The notes under the pieces: model-generated | What the model was told of the DNA's origin: nothing | Seen by the model: the letters and a program-made list of their open reading frames with translations, nothing else | The model's database searches: none | In this document: in pieces, positions 60,801-64,000 of the stretch | Layout: each line of letters starts with the position of its first letter | Position numbering within the stretch: the stretch's first letter is position 1 | Assembly: GCA_003254925.1 (NCBI GenBank) | Contig: QANZ01054569.1 | Location: forward strand, 91,226-155,225 | Direction: 5' to 3' | DNA: 64,000 bases | Origin: Chamaecrista fasciculata | Lineage: Eukaryota; Streptophyta; Magnoliopsida; Fabales; Fabaceae | Program-made: the position numbers and the translations under genes

Positions 60801-61969
60801 ACTTAACTCCACTGCAAAAAGGAACTTCAAGAATCACTTCAACCTCATCAGCTTCACCTAGACAATCAAAAGCTAGAAACTTCACTTCAGTAGAGAACCC
60901 TGTTAATCATCCAACAAAAGCTTCAGTGTCCAAAATTTTCTCTCCTCCAGCAGCTCTTTGTTCCTTGGCTTCGAAGTCTATATCTTACAAAGAAGTGGCT
61001 CTGGCACCACCAGGTACAGTTTTAAAGCCCATATTAGAGAAAGCTGAAATGGACAGTATAAAGGCTGAAAATGAGAAGTGCAACATAATTGAAAAAAGCT
61101 GCCAAAACTCCATTGTTGAAGCAGTTTCTGAGCATGATAAGAAAGGACTTTGTGGAACTGATATTCAACGGGAAGAAACCACGTCCGAACTCGAGGAGGT
61201 TTCCCTCTCTTCTGATCATTCAAAACCTTCAGAAACAAATGGTAGTAAGCTTTCAGCTGCAGCTGAACCATTCAACCCTGGAATGCTATTCATGCCTCAC
61301 CATTTAAATTCTGTTGCTGTCACAAGCATTTATGATGCAAACGCTGGCCAAGGCATGCTTGTGGAGCCTCTAGTTCCTCCTGTTGCTGCTAGAGTTCCCT
61401 GTGGGCCTAGATCTCCATTATATTACAGAACCAACTATACTTTTCGAATGAAACATGGTTATACAAAAAATCACACCCCCATCAGGGAAAGAAGTGGATT
61501 TGGGGCTCCAAGAATCATGAATCCACATGCACCTGAGTTTGTTCCCCAAAGGGCTTCGCAAATGGCGAAAAACTACAATCTAGATGAAAATCTCGTCGAA
61601 GATGTCAAGGATAGCTCCCTTAAAAAGTGTATTTCTGAATCTGAGAAGTCAGAGCTAGCAAGGCAGATATTGCTCAGCTTACTTGTGAAATCAGCTCAGA
61701 AAAATTTTGATCATGCGGACGAAAAGCGTGAGAATCCAGAAAATTCTTGTGATGTAATAGCCAAAGACAGTGCCATTATAAGAATTCTACACGGGAAAGA
61801 AGAAAAGAATGGTAGTGAAGAAGAAGAAAAAGAAGATGTAAGCAACAAAAGCAATGGAGATGGTGAAGGATTTATAGTTGTCACAAAGAGAAGAAGGAAC
61901 AAGCAGAAGTTCACAAATGCAGTAACAGGATTGTATAATCAACAATCCATTCTCGCTTCAGTCCGTTGA
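48885..61969 (+). CDS. REC: REC/CLU-family TPR protein (REC2/REC3-like), 23 exons, about 1675 aa
   Basis: Exons: 48885-48954, 49119-49183, 49335-49427, 49582-49654, 52498-52854, 53478-53542, 53679-53810, 54112-54153, 54239-54766, 55018-55172, 55649-56141, 56392-56454, 56543-56644, 56846-57163, 57240-57332, 57452-57553, 57657-57761, 58166-58299, 59131-59314, 59412-59543, 59693-59805, 59893-59974, 60443-61969. All are GT-AG and the frame is continuous. Order: Lys-rich start ([14 protein letters not shown]), CLU N-terminal ubiquitin-like region about 24-105 ([14 protein letters not shown]), Ser/Pro linker, CLU domain about 300-560 ([14 protein letters not shown]), a conserved middle block about 690-880 ([14 protein letters not shown]), TPRs about 918-1110 ([18 protein letters not shown]), charged disordered tail 1168-1675. 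Arabidopsis REC proteins help set chloroplast compartment size; CLU relatives handle mitochondrial distribution. Exon 23 could start 3 nt earlier. Confidence 0.92.
50311..51425. repeat. Foldback element with a tandemly doubled left arm, REC intron 4
   Basis: AACTATATTGTATGTGCACT occurs at about 50315 and again at 50681, and the following 360 bp are repeated (CCAAATTGGTTCTATAT, AATTACTTTTAACGAGTC, AAGTGAAATC). The inverted right arm runs from about 51048 to 51425 (GACTTGTCAATAATAATTCG, CGATTTGACCTATTTAGCG). No coding sequence. Confidence 0.5.
51990..52415. repeat. Foldback element in REC intron 4
   Basis: The left end is GTCAAAGTACACTTTTGGTC. On the opposite strand the right end is GTCAAACTGCACTTTTGGTC. 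Inner arms with GGTCTCATATCTTTG phrases are inverted around about 52215. It ends about 80 bp before exon 5. Confidence 0.65.
52905..53415. repeat. Foldback element in REC intron 5, carrying a nested insertion
   Basis: Same family as 51990-52415: ACACTTTTGGTCTCATATCT on the left, and AGATACGAGACTAAAAGTG on the right. The right arm is interrupted by the short element at 53185-53288. Confidence 0.6.
53185..53288 (+). mobile_element. SINE-like short retroelement with target duplication
   Basis: About 104 bp ending in GGGAAACC followed by 8 A. The insertion site AAAAGTGATACGGATC is present on both sides (about 53168-53184 with one extra G, and 53286-53301), and AGTGATACGG occurs a third time at 53311-53320. 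A poly-A tail with a roughly 16-bp duplication means L1-type reverse transcription. No RNA polymerase III A/B box is evident, so it may be a 5'-truncated SINE or LINE tail. Confidence 0.55.
58437..59037. repeat. Foldback element in REC intron 18
   Basis: The left end is AAGGTCAGATGCTCAAATTG. The right end on the opposite strand is AAGGTCGGACGCGCAAATTG. Inner arms share TGTTTCCATAGTTGTT and CCAAACTATTGAAT in inverted orientation. It lies about 95 bp before exon 19 and leaves the splice site intact. Confidence 0.7.
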
Positions 61970-62240
61970 AAACAGTTATGAAGTGAATTGACCAACACGC
62001 CAATAAGTTGTAAGTTCATCTTAATTAATTTCGACACTACACTTTAACAATGTATAAATCCATGGTTTAGAGGTTTTGGTCACTATATCCATGTATTTTT
62101 TTTTCTTCTCCTTTTTGGCGAGTTAATTCAGGGGGATTTTTGAAGCTCCAAATTTGTAAAATTCTGTTCATCTTGAGAGATTTTTCTTTACCAATAAAAT
62201 CTAGTTGGCAAGTTCGTTACTGTTGTTGTTATTGATGTGG
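61970..62240 (+). terminator. REC 3' UTR with polyadenylation signal
   Basis: AATAAA at 62193-62198, about 225 nt after the stop codon, with T-rich stretches before it. This is a plausible cleavage region for the REC-like gene. Confidence 0.5.
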
Positions 62241-62584
62241 CTTTTTTCATCACGGTTAAAACTTTAGCAGTCTAGCTATCTGCACTCCCTTACAGTGGAT
62301 AGCTATTTTGATGTCTATTATGAATTCAACATGTTAATTAACGTTTGTTTGAGTCTCTTACCTAACCGCTTAAGATTAAGATTTTTTTTTCTAAAATTGA
62401 CAGAATATTTAAAAATTTATTAAATTTTTCAAGAATATTGAAGTTAAATTAAAAGTAAGAATGTTATATTCTTGGGATTAGTGTGCAATATTTTCTAAAA
62501 TGTTTTAAATAACACAAATAAGTTTATTTTTTTTTTTTATATATTCCTTACAATCATATCTGTCTTATCAAGCACCTAATAAGA

Positions 62585-63385
62585 AATAAGTCTTGGTCAA
62601 AACTTCAAATTGGTTCTAAATATATGGAGTACAATTTAACTTAGCCCTAAATATTTTATTTGTTTCAAATTGATCCTATAAATTTCCAAAATTTCTCAAA
62701 TGGTCCCAAACTATTGAATGTGATTATATCTCTCTCGTTTCAGGTTTGAATGTGAAAAATCTAGAACTACATTACATTTTTGTCAAGTACTTTCTTTATT
62801 TGGTTGGATTATCAACAAACGTGATCAAATTAGGTCTCAAAATTAGACTGCTTGTTTGATGGTCAAACAGGTAAAGTTGGTCATACTCATACCTTTTTCC
62901 TTTCAAATTCGAATACAACGAATTTGAAACTATGTGTTAACTCTTGAAGAATTTTTTCTATGCTTTATTGAAAAGGTTAGCAAATGAGGTTAAATTGCGT
63001 ATCGAAAGTAGGTTCGAGCCATACTTTCAAGATTTTTCACTTTTAATCTCAAATATTTTTTCAGAGTGTAGTTCAAGCTCATTTGTTGACGATTTCAACT
63101 TGACAAAGAAAGAACTGTTTAAAAGTCAACATATAATTCCAAAATCTTCACTTTCAGATTTGAAATGATATAGATATAACCAATTTTCATAGTTTAATCA
63201 TGAAACAAGCTATTCATTTTTAGAACCCAATTTGACTTTAATTGTTAGCCGTCTCAACTAGATAGAGATGGAGCTAATCAAAAACAACTTACAACTTTAA
63301 ATTTATTATATTTGAACTTAAAATTAAAAAAATATAACTTTATTTAATAGTTTGAGATTAATATGAAACATATCTTTTTGAGTAG
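62585..63385. repeat. Foldback element downstream of the REC-like gene
   Basis: The left arm has CAAATTGGTTCTAAATAT, TCCCAAACTATTGAATGTG and ATATCTCTCTCGTTTCAG. The right arm is more diverged (ACTTTATTTAATAGTTTGAG, ATTAATATGAAACATA). This copy shows the uninterrupted form of the repeat that is split at 18616/20036. Confidence 0.5.
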
Positions 63386-63559
63386 AACCCATTTAATCTG
63401 TTTGATATATTTATATTTTATAATTAATTTAATTAAGCTATCAAAATATTTTTCAATATATTATATTACCTCGTATATCAAATCCTGCACAAAAGAAAAA
63501 GCAATCCTCCACAATAACGAACCCAAGTTTGAATGTTGAGAAATTTAAGGGCTTGTTTG

Positions 63560-63910
63560 GCATCATCATCCTAATCTCATCTCATTCAATCTTAGGGTCT
63601 ATTTGGGGAGAGCTTAATTATAATCTCATCTCATTCAATCATCATCTCATCCTAGGATTGGATGAGCAGTACTGATTTGGTATTTTTTGGAACCTTCATC
63701 TCAATTCATCTCATCCACATCATCATCTCATTCATAACATCATCTCATTTTCTCTTACAATTACTAATCTATCCCTACTTATACACCTATAATTACCTAT
63801 ATTTTAATACAAATATAAAAAAAAGAATTAGACAAAATAGTAATTTTACATACCCTCATTTATTACACTTATAATTTTCTCTCTCCGTCTATCATTTCTC
63901 ATCATTTTTA
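63560..63910. repeat. MITE-like region rich in ATCTCATC repeats
   Basis: Direct repeats of ATCTCATCTCATTCAATC at about 63575 and 63627, with several CATCTCA units after that. The phrase around GGGTCTATTTGGGGAGAGC resembles the ends of common plant MITEs. The other end was not identified. Confidence 0.35.
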
Positions 63911-63952
63911 TTCTCTTTTCCACTCACACACACCTCACTCAATCACACACAC

Positions 63953-63953
63953 A

Positions 63954-64000
<47 letters not shown>
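63953..64000. repeat. (CT)n microsatellite at the window edge
   Basis: An uninterrupted CT dinucleotide run of at least 24 units, cut off by the end of the window, after a short CA-rich stretch. Confidence 0.95.

Overview
This is nuclear DNA from a flowering plant, almost certainly a eudicot. It is AT-rich, has GT-AG introns, and carries plant-only gene families (FAR1-RELATED SEQUENCE proteins, a REC/CLU-type TPR protein, a plastid-targeted alpha/beta hydrolase) in a dense background of plant transposons. No database was searched; family names come from motifs I recognise, and exon borders come from splice consensus plus reading-frame continuity.

Layout. 1-6 kb: element-rich intergenic DNA with a Pack-MULE carrying a piece of a HIPP-type (heavy-metal-associated isoprenylated) gene, two other inverted-repeat elements and an RTE-type LINE tail. 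6.2-11.1 kb (minus): an FRS6/FRS8-like gene with one coding exon and a possible distant leader exon. 11.3-14.6 kb: foldback elements and a second Pack-MULE, carrying an ACC-synthase fragment. 15.1-18.4 kb (minus): a second, two-exon FRS6/FRS8-like gene. 18.5-22.6 kb: a foldback element split by a 1.4-kb LTR-like insertion, a broken Ty1/copia element with a 3' LTR, and more foldback repeats. 22.7-29.0 kb (plus): an 11-exon chloroplast alpha/beta hydrolase gene, 381 aa, with Ser-Asp-His triad residues in place.

30.3-45.3 kb is a nested transposon block. A full-length L1-type LINE (minus strand, about 5.9 kb without its insertion, 12-bp target duplication) is split inside ORF1 by a 9.1-kb CACTA-type element. 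That element has no visible transposase (though it contains a 935-bp sequence gap) but carries an uninterrupted 1183-codon LINE reverse transcriptase ORF on the plus strand. 45.3-48.4 kb shows no gene.

48.9-62.0 kb (plus): a 23-exon REC/CLU-family gene encoding about 1675 aa, with foldback elements in introns 4, 5 and 18. 62.2-64.0 kb: foldback element, MITE-like ATCTCATC-rich sequence and a TC microsatellite at the window edge.

The genes do not form an operon-like unit. The themes are (i) two tandem transcription factors derived from MULE transposases, lying among non-autonomous MULE-type elements that carry host gene fragments; (ii) repeated intron colonisation by short foldback elements whose arms contain GGTCCCA-type motifs; and (iii) a datable order of nested insertions in the LINE/CACTA block.
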